From positions 1 through 6,325 of the forward strand of contig JASHWN010000074.1 of assembly GCA_030044035.1 (NCBI GenBank): a stretch of DNA of 6,325 nucleotides, in the 5' to 3' direction. Position 1 is the first letter of the stretch, and every line of letters starts with the position of its first letter. The notes below the pieces were generated by a model, which saw nothing but the letters and a program-made list of their open reading frames with translations, did no database searches and was not told where the DNA came from. The translations under genes and the position numbers were made by a program. Below are positions 5,174 to 6,325 of the stretch, one piece after another. The stretch comes from Xanthobacteraceae bacterium. GTDB lineage: Bacteria; Pseudomonadota; Alphaproteobacteria; Rhizobiales; Xanthobacteraceae.

Positions 5174-6325
5174 ATGCGTGAGGTGATGCGCAAGCAGGGA
5201 TTCTTCATCATCGAGCTCCTGACCGCGCTCGGGCTGATTGCCGCGCCGTTCGTTCTGCCGCTCGTCGGCTTCGCGCCGACGACGATCAACCGCATCCTGA
5301 TCTGGGGCCTGTTCGGCATCGGCTTCGATATCCTGTTCGGCTTTACCGGGCTGCTGTCGTTCGGCCAGTCGGCGTTTTACGGCACCGGCGGCATGGTCGC
5401 CGCCTATCTGTTGACGCAGATCAATTTCCCCAACGTCACCGTAGCTTTGTTCATCGGCATGATCGCAGCCGCGATCGTCGGTTATCTGGTGGGGCTTATC
5501 GCGCTGCGGCGCACCGGCATCTACTTCGCCATGATCACCGTGGCGATCGCCGAAGTGTTCTTTTTCGTCGAGTTCAATCCGCTCTCGGCCTATACCGGCG
5601 GCGAGAACGGCCTGCCCGGCGTACCGACCCCGGTCATCAATCTCGGCTTCACCGTCCTTAACTTCGACAGCGACCGCTCGCTCTACGCCTTTCTGGCGTT
5701 CTGGTTCTTTATCGGCATGGTGATCGCGCTGCGCATCGTGCGCTCGCCGGTCGGCGTCATCTTGAGCGCGATCCGCGATAACCCGCTGCGCGCCTCGGCG
5801 GTCGGCCACAACATCCACGGCTACAAGCTGACCGCTTTCGTCATCGCCGCGGCCTATGCGGGCTTTGCCGGCGGGCTGCTTGGCGTCATGCAGGCCTTCA
5901 TGCCGCCCGACGCGTTCACCTTCGACACATCCGGCCAGCTCGTCATGCAGACGGCGATCGGCGGCGCCGGCACGCTGTTCGGCCCGCTGGTCGGCGCCGC
6001 GGTGTGGCTTTATCTGAGCGACTTTCTGCAGAACGCGCTGCATCTCGGCGCCACCTGGAAGCTGGTGCTCGGGCTCGTCTTCGTGTTGCTGGTCTGCTTT
6101 CTGCGCCGCGGTCTGGTCGGCGGCATCAAGGATGTTTACGCGCTCGCCGCCGCGCGGATCGGCACAAAGGCCGCGCCGGCGGCAGCGCCGCCTCCCCTTC
6201 CCATCATCTCGCCCGACGAGGAGAAGGTCACGCGCTTGGCGGTCGCCAAGGAGCCGGCGCCGGCGCCCGCGCCGATGCCGGCGCTGCGTCGCCGCAACGA
6301 TGATTATTCCGGCCCGATTATCCAG
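5174..6325 (+). CDS. LivM-type permease, running off the window; probable permease-ATPase fusion
   Basis: The frame is open from ATG 5174 to the last base (384 codons, no stop). Family signatures are GFDILFGFTGLLSFGQSAFYGTGGMVAAYLL (50-80), LRRTGIYFAMITVAIAEV (111-128), the coupling loop SPVGVILSAIRDNPLRASAVGHNIHGYK (191-218), and QTAIGGAGTLFGPLVGAAVWLYL (259-281). Membrane helices end near residue 312. After that come about 70 residues rich in Ala and Pro with charged patches, not part of a normal LivM of about 320-330 residues. Such linkers precede a LivG-type ATP-binding domain in fused proteins, and the last residues (NDDYSGPIIQ) would lead naturally into its first strand; the fusion itself is inferred. 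An in-frame ATG at 5186 is an alternative start, but its AGG is too close to serve as a ribosome site. It pairs with the preceding LivH-type subunit to form the channel. Confidence 0.9.
   Translation, partial: MREVMRKQGFFIIELLTALGLIAAPFVLPLVGFAPTTINRILIWGLFGIGFDILFGFTGLLSFGQSAFYGTGGMVAAYLLTQINFPNVTVALFIGMIAAAIVGYLVGLIALRRTGIYFAMITVAIAEVFFFVEFNPLSAYTGGENGLPGVPTPVINLGFTVLNFDSDRSLYAFLAFWFFIGMVIALRIVRSPVGVILSAIRDNPLRASAVGHNIHGYKLTAFVIAAAYAGFAGGLLGVMQAFMPPDAFTFDTSGQLVMQTAIGGAGTLFGPLVGAAVWLYLSDFLQNALHLGATWKLVLGLVFVLLVCFLRRGLVGGIKDVYALAAARIGTKAAPAAAPPPLPIISPDEEKVTRLAVAKEPAPAPAPMPALRRRNDDYSGPIIQ

Noticed and set aside
4370..6043. Long minus-strand frame (557 residues) opposite the permease genes
   Set aside because: Its product is a monotonous His/Asp/Glu/Arg-rich sequence with no domain, the usual mirror of GC-biased membrane-protein codons. 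The plus strand carries two clear permease families.
1..6325. CRISPR array, tRNA, rRNA, insertion sequence or phage genes
   Set aside because: No spaced direct-repeat series, cloverleaf tRNA, transposase or integrase frame was seen. The repeats present are short palindromes and one tandem pair.

Overview
The window is GC-rich with strongly GC-biased third codon positions. It looks like ordinary chromosome from an alphaproteobacterium of the Hyphomicrobiales (Bradyrhizobium / Rhodopseudomonas / Pseudolabrys-like). This rests on the codon bias, a Tat-exported branched-chain-type binding protein, and intergenic palindromes of the GTAGCCCGG...CCGGGCTAC and CCCGGG...CCCGGG kinds that I associate with those genomes. 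The taxon is an inference, since no marker gene is present.

Layout, left to right. (1) Positions 1-78 hold the last 25 codons of a + strand gene ending in a hydrophobic helix. (2) Positions 79-220 are non-coding and hold an 18-bp tandem duplication and a 31-bp-arm inverted repeat between two convergent genes. (3) Positions 221-1186, minus strand, encode a roughly ten-helix transporter of the bile acid:Na+ symporter (BASS) superfamily. (4) Positions 1187-1368 are non-coding and contain a chain of overlapping palindromes. (5) Positions 1369-2520, minus strand, encode a luciferase-like (LLM class) FMN monooxygenase resembling pyrimidine monooxygenase RutA, starting at TTG. (6) Positions 2521-2756 are the divergent control region, with a symmetric 15-bp dyad that resembles a sigma-54 -24/-12 element on both strands. 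(7) Positions 2757-4133, plus strand, encode a Tat-type periplasmic binding protein of the branched-chain amino acid/amide (HAAT) class. (8) Positions 4134-4297 are non-coding and carry three consecutive hairpins. (9) Positions 4298-5173 encode a LivH-type permease. (10) Positions 5174 to the window end encode a LivM-type permease, still open at the edge after an Ala/Pro-rich linker, which suggests a fused ATPase domain beyond the window.

Taken together, the centre is a divergent unit: a HAAT-type ABC importer on the right, and a flavin monooxygenase plus a secondary transporter on the left. The simplest reading is uptake of a small, probably nitrogen-containing or carboxylate/amide-type compound, followed by flavin-dependent oxidative attack. 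The BASS protein would move a substrate or product. The substrate cannot be read from the sequence. I see no mobile element, CRISPR array, phage gene, tRNA or rRNA. The best candidate for something undescribed is the pairing of a RutA-like monooxygenase with a dedicated importer across a possible bidirectional sigma-54 site.
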